Positions 13,797 to 26,898 of a stretch of 64,000 bases of DNA are shown here, piece by piece. The position numbers and the translations under genes were made by a program. Source of the stretch: Stratiolaelaps scimitus. Taxonomy: Eukaryota > Arthropoda > Arachnida > Mesostigmata > Laelapidae. Location of the stretch: positions 3,834,501-3,898,500 of the forward strand of contig JABWDB010000013.1 in assembly GCA_019614645.1 (NCBI GenBank), read 5' to 3'. The notes beneath the pieces are model-generated. The model was not told the origin of the DNA, ran no database searches, and saw nothing but the letters and a program-made list of their open reading frames with translations. How positions within the stretch are numbered: position 1 is the first letter of the stretch; each line of letters begins with the position of its first letter.

Positions 13797-14116
13797 CTCG
13801 ATCTATGTCTTCCACTAGCATCGGATCAGGCTTGTTCGTCACATTGCAGCACTCGGAAACACTGCTTTCTTATGTTGCCATGCCCTCTTATTTATCCTGG
13901 CCGGCTCCCACTACACTATAGTGTTTTTTTGCAGTTACCACGGTCAGTTTTCTCTCTGTGAAGAAGTAGATACATATGGTTGTACATGGCTGGTGTTGAG
14001 TAGGTTCTTTCAGGGATGCACAGGGTTGTCTAGCCAACGAACAAGTTCTCTTCTGTGGGATATTTGGGGCGGGGCGAGCAAGAGCGCTTCTATATTTCGA
14101 CATCGCTCTCTCCATC

Positions 14117-14167
14117 AGATGACGACGACGACGATGATGATGATGATGATCATGATGTTGTTGATGT
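14117..14167. repeat. (GAC)n(GAT)n microsatellite
   Basis: GAC units grade into GAT units and then a CAT/GTT tail. One frame reads a run of 11 Asp, another poly-Met; neither sits in a recognisable protein. Confidence 0.9.
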
Positions 14168-16279
14168 TGCTACCATCGTCGACTTCGTTGTGCCGTCGCC
14201 GCTGTTAGCCGGTCAGCAGGAGCAGCAAAGCCGTCTACCGGCAGGAGCGAAGGTGCAAGACGGCTGTAGTACCCTCTTGCTACTTGGAGCGCTCGCTCTG
14301 CCTTTGCTTGTCTGAACGCCTGACTGCTCCCCGGGGACACTGTCTCGCTCTTGTCACTGTAGACTCCTTGCGATTCGTATGTTCCTTCGTCCGTTACGCC
14401 TTAGCCCTCACTGGAATCCCGCGCGCACCGAACCCGTTTTGCAGTCGGCCGTCCGCCCCTCGGGGCTACCTACCATCGTACAATGCACCGCTGTTTACAG
14501 TGTAATCCAACACCATCGGCGTGGTCTTCGCCGTCGTAGTTGTCAACCAGCAAGCGGAGGCTGGCCGCTTGTCATGGCTGGATCCGGGACGCAGTCTCGC
14601 CGGCATCTTGTGTCGGAGCGTAGCTCGAGCGGCGCTTGCCTGTGAACGTGTGGCGGATTGAGCTATCATACACATGGTACTCGTCTTCCTTCCTCGCATG
14701 TCGGGGATACAGTAAACGCACTGCAACGCTCACAGACGATCTCTGCATAGACCTCGGCAGGGCGTGAAGGCGGCGAAGCGAGGGAACGGAAAGGCGCGTT
14801 GGCGTCTCTGCCTTGGCTTTAGGTCAAGCTTGGCCTGATTACGCCTAACTATCGCTTACTGTTCACCTATGGACGGAATCGCAACATGGCATGCCTCGTG
14901 CAATGTGTTTATTTGTGCGCGCAGTTTAAAGTGTGTCAGTGTGTTTCTTTGAGTACCCCGTTGCGTGGATCGATGGTAAAAGAGGCTGGTGCCCCTTTCC
15001 GCGACGGTGAGGGACCAATGAAGGAGCGTGTCTCGAACAGGGAAATCCAAAGGGAATTCTAGGGGAGATGTTAGTCGACAGAGTTCGTGGACACTGTGCA
15101 TCGCACAACGGGTGTGGGTGTCCCATGTGCGTGCGTGTTAATTCGTCCCCGCAACACCATGTTCATTTACATATTAGATCGCGAGCGCGCGAATGCCATT
15201 GTAGTGCTGTATACTCGTGCGCAGTCCTAGCCGTACACGGATGCGATTGCGAGCCAACGATCGGACGACAGTTCGCCTGGGTGTCTGCGATCGGAAATAC
15301 CACTTGAGCAGAGACTCCACGGGACTTGCGGGACTCTAAGGGGCAGAGCTAAATGGTTGTCACAGGGACATCGTGTTATCCTGGGAAGACCTGGGAATGA
15401 ACACGTACAAACGCGAAAGTGTTCAACACTCCTTACTGACCTCCTTTGCGAGGTAGCCAATGGATTGTTTAATGCATAGAAGGCGGCAATGTCATTGACA
15501 ACTTAACCAATCAGCGAAACAAAGCTTATACACAGAGCACTCAGCAGACTGAATAGCTCCTTTAAGTCACATATGTTTCTGCTCTTTGTCCGATTCCAGG
15601 TAAATGACAGCATAACATGTGCATCGCCGATCCGATAACCTAATACGCGTATTATTACCACCAATGAACAAATCAGTGGAGAGTTAACGGTGAGGTCCAC
15701 ACAATAGAGTCTAGCACTTGTCGTGGTACAAAGTCCGTGTACGTCAAAGGTAAACGCTGGTTGAGCTCTGAGGCGCGCCTTCTGCGACTCGGCCTGATTT
15801 GCCGAGTTCTTCGTTCTCCCAGAAAGTAACAGGGCCACAGAAACACAGCAGGGGCAGCAACTCCTTCGCTGGGCCGACGGGCCACCGAAGGGGGAATTCA
15901 CTCATCGCCAGGCGTCGACGTATCACCGTGAGAGGAGAGAACCGTAGTGTGGGTTACCGGCGCCACAGTCTTGTGGGTCAGTCGCTTAGCGGGTATAGAG
16001 GGGTTTCGCAATCAATTGGACGTACGTTCGTTTCTTCGGGGAAGTGGGTTAAGGATAGAGACGACTCAACGAGAAGGAGCCTCTGCCACTGATGGCTTCT
16101 ACTTCCTCGCCTCCGTCCGAGCATCGCTACTTCACTAATAGATGAAATTGACCATTCAGCTTGAGCGTAAGGTATAAGAAGACAAGTGATGGCGAAGGGC
16201 AAAGCTGGACTTGAGTTAGGTGGTCAAGTTCACGCTTGTATCGTTGGCCAATTTTTGATTTCGTTTCTCAGACTCTAGT

Positions 16280-16303
16280 ATTCTCTCTCTCTCTCTTTCT
16301 CTC
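16280..16303. repeat. (CT)n tract
   Basis: CT run with one TTT interruption. Confidence 0.85.
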
Positions 16304-19152
16304 CCCATTTCTGCCTTTCGAATAAAGTTTAAGTGAAAACAAGTGCTTTTTGTTGGCAGCAAAAGCAGTAACTATGGGCAGAAGGTGCACACCGATGAAG
16401 CTGTGTGCCCGGCCAGTTAAGGAGCAATTTCTCGGAAGTGTCCATGTGGTCTCTGTGGCTGATTAATTTTACTGTTACTACTCGATTCTGTTACAACTCG
16501 ATATTTGTTATCTTTCTATTGGCCCGCGAGTCATCTACTAATTTTCTATACTAGGGATATTATTTATTACCTGCTAGCCTTGGACACTGTACAAGAAGAC
16601 GATGCTGCCGGTCATTATAGGGTTCTCTGTATATACTGTACGAACTGTACAACTGCAACCAAAGGAGCTGCTGGGGTGGCACACAGCTCTTGTACCATGT
16701 GCCTTTGACATATCGCCCCAGGAACGGAAAAATGTTTCCTTACAACCCCTCTTCCTGGTCATCCGGACTGCTGTCATATCTCTAGTCTATTTCACCCACA
16801 AGGCACGCTGAGCGCTGCCTTTTCTTGTATAGTACATAGCTTCACTGCGACATCTCAACTCGACGATGTGTGTTCTTCTTGGTTGTTAATGTAAGTTTAG
16901 CCAAACCAGCCGTGAAGTCGCCAGCTGAGCTGGTGGGCCAGCGAGCGTCATCGTTCTTACCCCATCGAGTAGCCGGATGAGGGCCCGCCCTTTACTAGCT
17001 CGCTCGAAACCGACTCTTGACTCCTCATGATCTTCCTGTTCACGATTGCGATGTCACTGTGGTACGCGCGCGAAACAGCAAGATGATCTCAGCGTTTGGG
17101 CAGGGAGCTAGCCAGACCAACAAGGCTTGGGTCACAATCATTCGGTGACAATCTAAGGGAACGAGCCATAGCGTGGGGTTACGGGGCCGGATGATGGGGG
17201 TAGCTGGGATTGTGGGTTCGGGGGATCACTATAGCGTACATGACCATTGTAGACGTTCGTTGACTCTGGCGCAGGTTCCTGTTTGGGTGGCGAGGCCAGG
17301 CCGACCGGCAGAATTGAGTAGAAGAAGGAACAACGAGGGGAAGAGGGATCAGGAGATGACAATTGTAGGGTAGAGCATGATGGCTGCTGACTCTCAGAGG
17401 CAACGACGAGATATGCCCTCCGCTAGTTGCCGGTAGAGGAGCAGATAGGCTGGCATGCTTTAGAGGTAGAGGACCAACTCGTTCGTTATGTTTTCCCCGA
17501 ATCATGTTACATGCTGGCGAACGCTGGCATGTGAAATCCGTTCCCATCGCTCCATAGGGGTAGAAGCGCCTCCTTCCACGTATCGACATAGAATTGCAAC
17601 AACATCGTGTTCCATGGGCCTATATACCACGAGAACAGTTGTGCTAGGAAGATGCAGGATTTCTCTCTCTCGGGCTGTTGTCGCATCATAGACATCGCGC
17701 CCCCATTTCGTTGGCCATTCTTTTCTGTATATACTGATGAGTAAACCCAATGGCATCGCGGATAGGTGGGTGTTGGCTAGCGAGGAGGAGGAGGAGGATA
17801 TTTTTGTATTCGATTGCAGTGGGCTGACGAATAGGTGCGGTGGCATTGTGGGATCTCGTTGGGTGTCATTGTCCGCGCAGAGCGCCGAATGGCAGAGTAT
17901 CGGTGGGTAGACACTAGAGCATCAACCGGGTGGTGGAAAAAGCAAAGAGCAAGGGGAGTGCATTGAAGGAAAAGGGAAAACAATGCATAATCTAAGTGAA
18001 TACGTCGGATGGGAAACGCATTGGGTCTAGTAGGGTGCCGTAGCACCGTACTGTGCGCATGTCACTGAGGGAAGTTTCGGTTTGATAGGAGAGGGAGGAC
18101 TCGGTTTGAGGAGCCACCAGAGACCCGGAGCTCTATACACCATTCGTATTCGCGTTATTACAATCCATGCCACCACCACTACTGCTACCACCAGCCACCC
18201 CAGTGCAAGTGGCATTAAGTGGGTGAGCGCATGGGACATTTTCGAAGTGCCACGATGAAGATCGCTCCTCTAGCTGGGGAGCGTGGACGATCAAGAAAGC
18301 TGTCTGTCTTGTGACAATTGATTACATACTGTGGTCTAGTACCTGCTACCAATGAGTAGCAGTTACGAGAGCACAGTATGTGCAACACACACGGAGCGGG
18401 TTCGTTTTGAACGTATTTGCCCTACCTTGATTTGTAATTGACGGCACACATTCCGCACTGTCCGTGAACAACGAATGCTTCGTGAGAGACCGAAATTGCA
18501 AAACGTACTTTTGTGATTTATAAGGCTTGATCACGACCGTTAGACTAGCTACGAACACTACTTGTTTACTTATGCAACTCACAACTTAATTAGAACTATG
18601 AATATGAACGTCCAACATCCCATCCCTCTTGTTATTCCTCTGCGAGGTGTCTTCCGATGAGCTGCTCCATCGATCGGAGATCTAAGGCACGTCTAAGGCA
18701 CCTTTCCCGATTCTCGTGCTTTTTGTATCGGTAGACGTCTGCGTACAAGTCCATTATGGTTACCTGCCAGAGCTACCGTAGAGATCCACCTTACCGAGTT
18801 AGATTGGAGCTAGAGACAGCAGGTATCGTCTGCTCGTCTGGTGGGTTGTATGGTGATGGGAAAGAGTTCGCTCTTCTGAGCTCCCCCAGACCTCCCATAA
18901 CGCAGACATTGCCGGTAGCAACGCTTCTCTTCTTCTGCTCTTCGTTCTGCTAGCGCGTTTCTGCAACCGTTGCTGCCACTGCCATTGCACCCGCCCCGTC
19001 GCCGCTGTCGTCGTGATCTGTCTACACGGAACTCACAACCGTGCGCGGACGCTGACATACGCCGATATACTCACCCACCTATCCAGCATCGCCAGCCCCA
19101 CTATGACCCTCATCTCGAGCAGATATTGTCGATTGCGTCATCATGCGGACGA

Positions 19153-19194
19153 GCAGGCGGGCGGGCTGGCGGGCGGTCGGGCTGGCGGGCGCGC
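19153..19194. repeat. GGCGGGCT-type GC-rich minisatellite
   Basis: Imperfect tandem of GGCGGGCT / GGCGGTCG / GGCGGGCG units, about five copies. It translates as AGGRAGG-type repeats. Confidence 0.8.
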
Positions 19195-21946
19195 GTTCGG
19201 GATGAATCTACCGAACTGCCACGGGTGAGTGAGCGTTCGTTCCGTTGGACTCCGGGCCGGGAAAACTTTCTACCTATCGCGCCTCACTCGTTCTCTTCCT
19301 CTGTCTCTGCCGGCGCCGATGCTGAGGTCTCGGATACGGTGTACTATGTACTACTATATCCGTTTACTTTACTACGCCCCCCGCCTTCGCCCCTGCCTTC
19401 AACAGCCTATAGGGCATCGGGCATAGAGGTATAAGGGCTGTCATCATCTGTCGAGACGATTTCCTCATATCTAGATTCCGCTGGTTCTTCTCTACGTTTT
19501 ACCTCACTTGACCCTATCGTTGTGAAGAGGGAGAGCACTCCGAAGACCTCAGAGGAGCAAGCCTTGTAGGCGCTCCGAAACAGGAGGAACGCGTCAGTCA
19601 TGAGTAAACATCGAGTGGTTAAACATCGAGCTTTTTACTGTTCAGAGCAAGATGTGTGGTGCTCACATATTTTGAGCTCTGCATCAAATTTCGCTTACAT
19701 ATTTTGCCAACGATCATTGGTTAAAAACGTCCACTATTTTGCTGACTTGCTTCATAGTTAGGGGAGCTACTATAGATCATTGTGAAGGCAACATGTGTAA
19801 TGACTTGCCTCAATTTGAACGCTGGTAGCGGTTTCCAGCAGTGCTTGCACATATATACGTCGATATTACATTATATAATAGCATCTTATGGGGAAACGTC
19901 AACATCCACAGTTCTGGTTCTCAATAAGCAGATGCAACTGCTCTTGTAACCGTGGGTCAATCCGCATGCACATGTAAATATGGTTAGTTGACCCCGACAT
20001 ACTCCTTGTATGTCTACTCTGGTGGTATATTCAATATATAAAACCATGAACGTGTGGAGGCGGACGAGGTGTTATAGATCGCAGAGGGGTAGAGCGTAGA
20101 TGGCGACGCGGATGTGGTGCCGTTTTCCCGGTGATTAGTCTGCGCCTATCGCGATCCCCCTTAGCCCCTGTTGCCCTTCTACAATGAGTCGCGCAGGCCG
20201 CATATACCCGGCCATCCGCCGAGCTTCTAATTGGATTCACTGCAGCCCAGAATTCGCACTGCAGGCGCTACACTGACGCTCGTCGCAGCTCGTCCACAAA
20301 CTCGCACGCATCCGTTCAGTTGGCCGTAGCAGAGATGGCGGTGCAGATCGACACGCAGGAAGTGCACAGCAGAACCACACGCTGGCAGATAGACAGGCAG
20401 TAGTCCCCCGTTGCCGATGTCTCCACAGTTGCCAATGCTGCGCTCACCGACATCTAGAGGAGAGGGGCAGAGGCTAGTCCCGGGGGAACAGTCCGGCTGG
20501 CGCCACAGCCGCCCCCACGGCCGCCGCCGAAGTGCAAGTTAGGTGGGGGTGTTGGTGGTGGTGCGTCTAAAGGGTGCGAATTTGCGTGAAAATGCTCACC
20601 TTTGAGAGAGACTCGAGCTAGCGGGGTGCCGTACAAGTGAGGCAAGTAACCAAGTAAACCTTTCCCGGGTTATCAGTATTGCACACGGCCCCCGTTCTTA
20701 TTAGATAACCACGTTCTCTTCTCGCAACTCGACCCATGTCTCTGCCAAACAGAGCCTGCCGGCGAGGCGTACAAACGAACTGGGCTCGGCCGATTCGACC
20801 CAAACCCGTAGGCCATGAATCCATGTTATATTGAAACTCTGCTCTGTGCTACTATTCCACTAGGGCTGAGACCGATTCCACTGTCCATATCTACCCCGCC
20901 GCCTACTATATTTTGGTACGAAGGCTGATTTCTACAATTTGCAACAGTTCCCTTGCGAAGGGAAGCCACTGTGCTAAGGCTATGCCAATCGACAACTGCT
21001 GACAACAATCGAAGCGTTGGCCTGTTCTTGAGCGTCTCTTCGGTCAATTCATGCTGGGACGTCGCCTCCTCGCGGCCCGTTTGTATAATAGATCTCTAGA
21101 TGTCTAATATTATATATGCACCACGTCAAGTGATGCGAGGATGTCAATACAACATTCAAGGATTGGTTCATCTATATCAGCCCTGTCCGGAGAATGGAAA
21201 ATGTCAGCTGGTGATAAGTTTCGTGTCCGTAATCGAAATCTGAGGGAAGCAGTGTCAGCATGGAGTGCAATGGGACAACGTAATATATCGACCTGGTCTA
21301 CCTACCAAACTGATTATATGCTTAGACGAAGAAACAGTGGAGGGTCTTGGCGTAATGCAAACACTCTAGGGAGATAGGAACAAGACCAATATCCTGGATC
21401 GCTTGGTGGGGTGGAGCAAACGGTGCACTGTAATTCAGGAGTCTGGTTAGATCAGTTCATTTGAGATGACTGGAGAAAGATCCAGCATGCACAGTAATGT
21501 TAGAAAGCATACGACTTCAAGGGGACAGTATCTAGAGATTAATTGTGGCTCCAATAGGGGAATATTTTAAGCTCACTTCCATGTTTGTTCCATATAATGA
21601 AGAACCGGTATCCTGCAAGCGAATTTTTGAGAGGTATAATCATGTTGGAGGTATAGCTTTACAGTAGAATCTGTTTTAGTTTTGATATGCAGCGTGACTA
21701 TCTGTCATATACGCATTTACACATAAGATTCTCGGTAATGAATTTCGGCAATACTCATGATCAAGGTGTAGTCATCGAGCAAAACCTCAGCAGGAAAAGT
21801 AACATGGCGAGTTACAACTTGCATGTGTTATAATATTAAATAATTATAATATGATTTATAAAATATAATGAATTAAACCAAAGCAAGGACACACAGATTG
21901 TTTGAATAGAAATTATATAGGGGGAACGCCCTCTCCAACAGTTCAC

Positions 21947-22028
21947 CTTAGAAATTCTCCGGGCTGACCTACAGCCAACATTTAACGTTCACGGAACTGA
22001 TTTCGACATTGCTTAATAAGACGGTTAA
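21947..22028 (+). repeat. Dispersed hairpin repeat, copy 2
   Basis: It shares GGGCTGACctaCAGCC, then AACATTTAACGTtCACGGaA and an ATTGCTTaaTaAGACGG tail with copy 1. The hairpin is GGCTG/CAGCC with a 5-base loop (21962-21976). It lies in an AT-rich stretch about 160 bases before a long (TA)n run. Confidence 0.6.
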
Positions 22029-22189
22029 CCTGACTGTTTTGATTAGGACGTATCTAGATGAGTTTAGCTTGAACCATTTTGCAGGCAATCAACATATGAG
22101 CAAAGATTAACTAGAACCCTAAAGCTGTGGTCTAGATTGCCTAAAACGAGCTTTAAGTTCTTGTAATAGATATCAGGTTCCAGAGCACA

Positions 22190-22190
<1 letters not shown>

Positions 22191-22243
<53 letters not shown>
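22191..22243. repeat. (TA)n microsatellite
   Basis: 53 bases of uninterrupted TA, the longest pure AT run in the window. Confidence 0.97.
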
Positions 22244-22246
<3 letters not shown>

Positions 22247-23196
22247 TGTTGACGTAACTCGCCGACAGGAGAGATCATCATAGGGTTCTCTATTTATTAT
22301 TATTTAAAGAGTGCAAATTTATATGTTGCACAAGCATTAACGGGCATCACGACGTCTTCTTCACGCAAAGTTTCCCTATCCCGAACAGGGTTAATCCGCG
22401 GGTGTGGACGGCGTGGGCCTTGAGGTCGCATCTGCACTTGTTGGCGTCCCAGAAGTCTCAGCAGCAGTCGTAGGGCGTTGAAGTCGCTGAGGGCATACGA
22501 GAATAGGGAAATTCGGGGTGAGGCCGAGTCGGGAGGCTGAAGATGCTCCAGCTCTCAACCAACGCTTCAGCAGCCTGTCTGAATAGTCACAGCGGCAAGG
22601 GTAACGGCGCCGGCAGGCCGGCGGGCCCGCTCAGGATATGCTAGCTGCAATTCGCTGCCTGTTAGGAAGTCAAGTTGTCGGGTGCTTTCGCTTTTCGGCA
22701 ATCAGGGGGAAATCGTTTGATCTTTTCAGCCTTGCCGTTCTCCCACGCACACTCTTAGCTGGTCGCTCCCAATTGCCCCACTCCTCCCGGCCCCCGTTAT
22801 CCTTTCCTTTTCGGCGACCCCTCGTTCTTCGTTCCCTCCGCTTTTGGGGTTCGACCCCCTCGTTTCTCACGCTTGGAGCCAGGCAGAGCGACGCCCCCGT
22901 CTCGAGCGCTGCCCCAGTGGAAGCGTCGGTATCGCTTCTACCGAAGGACTCCTCGAACTCCTTGACGTTGTGCCTAGACGCTTTGCTCTAGCTGGCTGCT
23001 GGCTCTCTGGTCGCCTTTTGGTTCGCCTCCCCGCTGATCTCACACTATCGCGGCAATCGTGTGCGAGCGCGTACGTCTGTTGGTGCATCGAGGATTTCTA
23101 TGGGGAAATCGCGATGTTGGACGACGAGGCAAGGGGCTGAAGAGCAGAGGATGAAGCGTGTCTTTGGGCTGCGCTTCCACAACCGCCGTCACGCTT

Positions 23197-23233
23197 GCGT
23201 ATGTATGTATGTGTGTGGGTGTGTGTGTCTGTG
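23197..23233. repeat. (TATG)n(TG)n microsatellite
   Basis: Three TATG units followed by an imperfect TG run. Confidence 0.85.
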
Positions 23234-23578
23234 GCTCGTACAGGCCAATGCAAATGAGAGCCAAACACTTTGCCTCTCGTTCAAGTGCGCCTGACTCGGT
23301 GTCTGCGGGGTAGTGTTTGTGTGTTTGAACGCCATTCTCATCTGAACGTCACCGTTGTCGCCATTGTGGGTGCACGATTTCTGTCGCTGCGACCGCTGCG
23401 GCGCTGTGTCTCTCATTTCGGCCCAAACCGGGGTCACCCTTCTCGGCGTCGTTTTGCTTTCTCCGTTCTTCCTTTGCCTCTTACTCTGTGCCTTCGCCAT
23501 AGGTCGTTGTCATTTGCCGGGTGTTCCTCTCCTTGTTCTTTTTGGGTCTTTTCTTCGCCTTCTCTTCGTTTGCGCCCT

Positions 23579-23598
23579 CCCCCCCCCCCCCCCCCCCC
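23579..23598. repeat. Poly-C run of 20
   Basis: Twenty consecutive C after a pyrimidine-rich stretch. Reads as poly-Pro in one frame. Length may be unreliable, as homopolymers this long are error-prone in sequencing. Confidence 0.9.
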
Positions 23599-25017
23599 GG
23601 CGGCTTTGCCCTTCTTTAACTTCTTTTCTCCGGTGAAAGTAAGTCTTCCCTCACTCGGTATCGTCTCAAGCGACGCTGATAGAAGAAGAGCAATGTCAAG
23701 AAGTAACGGGAAGAAACCTTGCGGTTGCCGAGGCTGCTCTATAGGTAGCGATGTGCTGTAGCATAAAAGGAGCGTGAGACCAGCGCGGAAGGCAGATCTA
23801 GAGAGATGGGCAGACGAGTTGATGGGTGGAACGATCCTGTGGAGTCGGCGGGAGAGGTGTCGCCATAGCTGCTAGTGGTGGCCTCTATGACAGTGGCCTC
23901 GGTGAAGTCAGTGATGCTGCGTGCTATTGGAGAGAGCGGAGAGCGCCAATGTTCGGCAGGACCGAGTCGGATTAGTAGGGTAGCTACCAACGCCTGCCAC
24001 GGTAATGGCTGAGAAAGCGGCCGAAGTAAAGAGGGCGGAGGAAAAGGGCTCGATGCCGAGCCCAGGAAGAACTGCGGGAAACGACGAAGGGCGGGACGAC
24101 CAACCGATTTGGCCGCGGCTGACGTCAAAGGGCGACACAGTGACTCCAGACAGCAAATGAGAAGAGGTAACAATCCTCAGTGCCGCGCGTTACGGGACTT
24201 ATAGGCAGCGCGACTACACCTGTAGTGGCACTATTGTATTTACGAGACTACATTTGGCGACGTTTCGTATCCTTAGCACTGCGCCGTTCAGAGAAAAAAC
24301 GTAAATATCGCGTACTATATTGAGTCGTTTGTCGCCTGTCGAAACCGAGCGAAAATTAGTGACCACATTTTACTTTTTGAGCTCTGTACAGTCCGCTCAA
24401 TCACGAGGTGACGGCACGAGTCAGCAGGCAGGCAATTTGCCAATCCAAGACTCCCGTTTCGTAACAACACGAGCAGTATCACCCAGCAGCCATCACCAGC
24501 CAGAGCACTGAAATGCACAGTTTGTTGCTTCGTCTGTGCCACGTCGCAGAGTTCGCTAGTTGACACTTGTCAACGTGCCACGGGTGGAAGCCGCACCCGC
24601 TCGCCCGTCCGTTTGCTGCACTTCGCGTCGAAATTTGCACCACAATACATTCACAACGCAAGCTCGCTCAGATGTTAAGGCGCCGTTTCGTCAAGTCGTT
24701 GTGACGCAATTGAGAGGCTCCGCTACACTAGTGCAACTGTCGACTTTCTCCCTTGGCACGACTGACTGCACGACTGTTCCCTGCAGCAACTTCCACGGAG
24801 GCTTTTAGCCTCTCCGCATCTCCAGTGCCATTGCCCATCCCCGCCGCCGCCCCCCCCAACGCGCATGTCCCGACAGACCCAGATTCTTCCGCAAGATGCT
24901 ACCGTCTCTGTATCAGTTCTTCGTGCAAGAGATTGTTAGGCGGTAGGGGGTCCTACCGATCCCTGTCCTGCTTCATCGACAATATACCGGATTGCGTCCT
25001 GCCAAGCACCGAGATCA

Positions 25018-25029
25018 GGGGGGGGGGGG
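25018..25029. repeat. Poly-G run of 12
   Basis: Twelve G followed by TCACCCCTGGGG. Confidence 0.9.
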
Positions 25030-25112
25030 TCACCCCTGGGGCAGGGCGGCACCCCGCCCGCCGGGTCTAACAAGATTACAGGGTACAAAAGGGCTGACGT
25101 CGCTGACTGGTG

Positions 25113-25145
25113 AGCCGGCCTGCCGGCCGGCCGGCCGGTCGGCCA
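25113..25145. repeat. GCCGGCC tandem repeat
   Basis: Self-complementary GCCGGCC/CCGG units; could form alternate secondary structure. Confidence 0.8.
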
Positions 25146-26149
25146 GTTATTCGCAGACGTTACGACTCTACTCATCTGAGAGAGCGCCGCCAGAATCGGT
25201 CCCGTCTGCTACTCAACCAGCCGCCACCGCCGCTGCCACCACCATCGGTCTCCGCGCGTTCTCCCAGTGATGTTCGTAGTGCGACGCGACGCTGGAAGAG
25301 CGAATACCCGGACAGTGGAAGTGACGCAAAAATTTGCATGTCCTTCTCGATCGAGGAGGATCAGCATTGCACAACGGATAAGCCGGTGATCCGTCACCGA
25401 CGAATTTCGTAACGTGAGGCAACGAGGAGGACGACGTCGACGAACATGATCAGATTCTATCGTGTGCCCGCGCTCGCGTCCGTGCCTCTCTCGATCGGAA
25501 CAACCAGTATGCTTTGTTCGCTGCTGTTGCTGCTGTTCCCAGTTCCCAGCTAATTTCCCCCTGTTTGGTTCTGGTGACGTGCCCTATACGCCTGCTCAAT
25601 AGTATGCTATGGTTATGATATGCATATAATAGTATAAATGTGGTCACAATTGCCGAGGTCAGCGACGACGGAATCTGCTTAGTATGAACGAGACAAAATG
25701 AAAATGTATTGTACCCTATTAGGGCTACTATCCCGTTGTCAGTGACGCTAATGGAATGAGAGGAAAGTGCTTGCACCTATTCGACCCGATTCAGCATTAT
25801 GAAGATGTGAACGCAGCAAGTATCAGCCAAGCAGCCCCTGGTCGTCCACGACCTTTACTATGGGTTAGTGTATGGATGATATTGGCTGTACTTAAAATAT
25901 AACAATACAATACAAATTCATTTTCATTACAAAAGCCAACGGGGCATGTACAGGAGAGGGAAGTTGCCTGCATGTATTATTATTGTTGTTTTTGTTATAC
26001 GATAATTTGTTTATGAGAACGTTAATCTGAGCAAACGAGCTAATTTTCAAGGGAAATTGTTGTTTGGTGGATCGGTTAGTGCAACTTCGATACAGGTTAT
26101 CGTTTTTTTTTCGCTGCGTAGGTTATTTTTGCGAGTTATCAGAAACTGA

Positions 26150-26898
26150 CCATGCATGTTAGGCTCTTTGAGTTTTCGATACATTCCTTACGCTGACCCT
26201 GCGTATGAATTATTGCCTCACCCTGTTTAGGCCATCAATGTGTTTCCTCAGGTATGGGCTCCATATATCAGAATAGCATATTAGTTCTGGCACAACTAAA
26301 TTGTAATACAGAGTGAGTTAAAACTTGACCTCCTTAACAATAACAGAACGGATGGTCGTGTTGCAGATACGGGGACAAGTCCATACGACTCCACTTACGT
26401 GTTTGTCGAAGTCTAAGAGAGGACCCCCGGGTCGTGAAACGTCTGTGCTCTTGGTATTCGGGAGCCATTTAGTGTATGCACTAATTGGTATATGTACTGA
26501 CTAGTTGATAAGATAGCACACTTGGGCATAGAGATTCGCACTTCATTGTTTCCACACCATTTTGATACTCTGTCAATAGAGGATTGCAAGAGAAGTTTGC
26601 TAGTAGGACTATCACAGGTTGTATATAGTTGGTGCACTGTTCAATTCGGAAAGATGTCTGGAATGGCAAGAACAAATACATAAAACAACAGGGTAAGCTT
26701 ACCTATAAGAGACCCCAGCGGAATACCCTATGGACACATCCCAAGAGAACTCAACCTGCATTTACTTTAACTCAGAATGTTCGGTCTATGAAGTACTAGC
26801 CTATCTTGGCAAACATATTTTATTTATACGAAGCACCCGCATTTTTGGGAGCAGATGAGCACGCGAAATTCACTCAAATGCCTTGGAAAAATCCATAT
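26150..26898 (-). pseudogene. LINE ORF2 fragment: reverse transcriptase and C-terminal segment, active site lost
   Basis: DFSKAF (26893-26876) is the motif carrying the first catalytic aspartate. GIPLGSLIG (26727-26701) corresponds to the GvPQGSvLGP motif. The expected FADD-type active site should lie around 26680-26630 but is missing: the frame passes from an IPDIF-like stretch straight to YTTCDSPTSKLLLQSSIDRV. LQSSIDRVSKWC (26589-26554) is followed, after a frameshift near 26415, by DFDKHVS. After a stop come VVPELICYSDIWSPYL (WSPYL at 26263-26249) and FIRRVSVRN. Reverse transcriptase activity would be impossible. Confidence 0.85.

Larger units (their letters stand above)
11061..21946. other. 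No supported gene; GC-rich from about 18.8 kb
   Basis: A 156-codon frame at 12086-12556 and several 100-150-codon frames occur, but each has competing frames in the same place and no domain. The 18.8-20.7 kb part is GC-rich and pyrimidine-biased, with a GC minisatellite. It could be intronic or regulatory. Confidence 0.55.
22244..25894. other. No supported gene; GC-rich block with homopolymers
   Basis: CpG-rich, with poly-C, poly-G and CCGG tandem runs. Plus-strand frames at 22638-22991 and 23270-23761 read Arg/Leu/Ser/Pro-rich low-complexity sequence, so they are not called. The last few hundred bases become AT-rich towards the LINE tail. Confidence 0.5.

Noticed and set aside
20826..21047. 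73-codon minus-strand frame of protein-like composition
   Set aside because: Balanced composition but no domain, no splice support, and short enough to be chance.
21141..21377. Frame vaguely like a Tc1-type transposase N-terminus (RRRNSGGSW)
   Set aside because: No DDE motifs, no helix-turn-helix pattern I can defend, and no terminal repeats.
22846..22864. B-box-like GGGTTCGACCCCCTC
   Set aside because: No A box, acceptor stem or anticodon arm upstream; a chance match in GC-rich DNA.
23270..23761. 163-codon plus-strand open frame with poly-Pro
   Set aside because: The proline run is the poly-C homopolymer; the rest is Arg/Leu/Ser-rich low-complexity sequence with overlapping frames.
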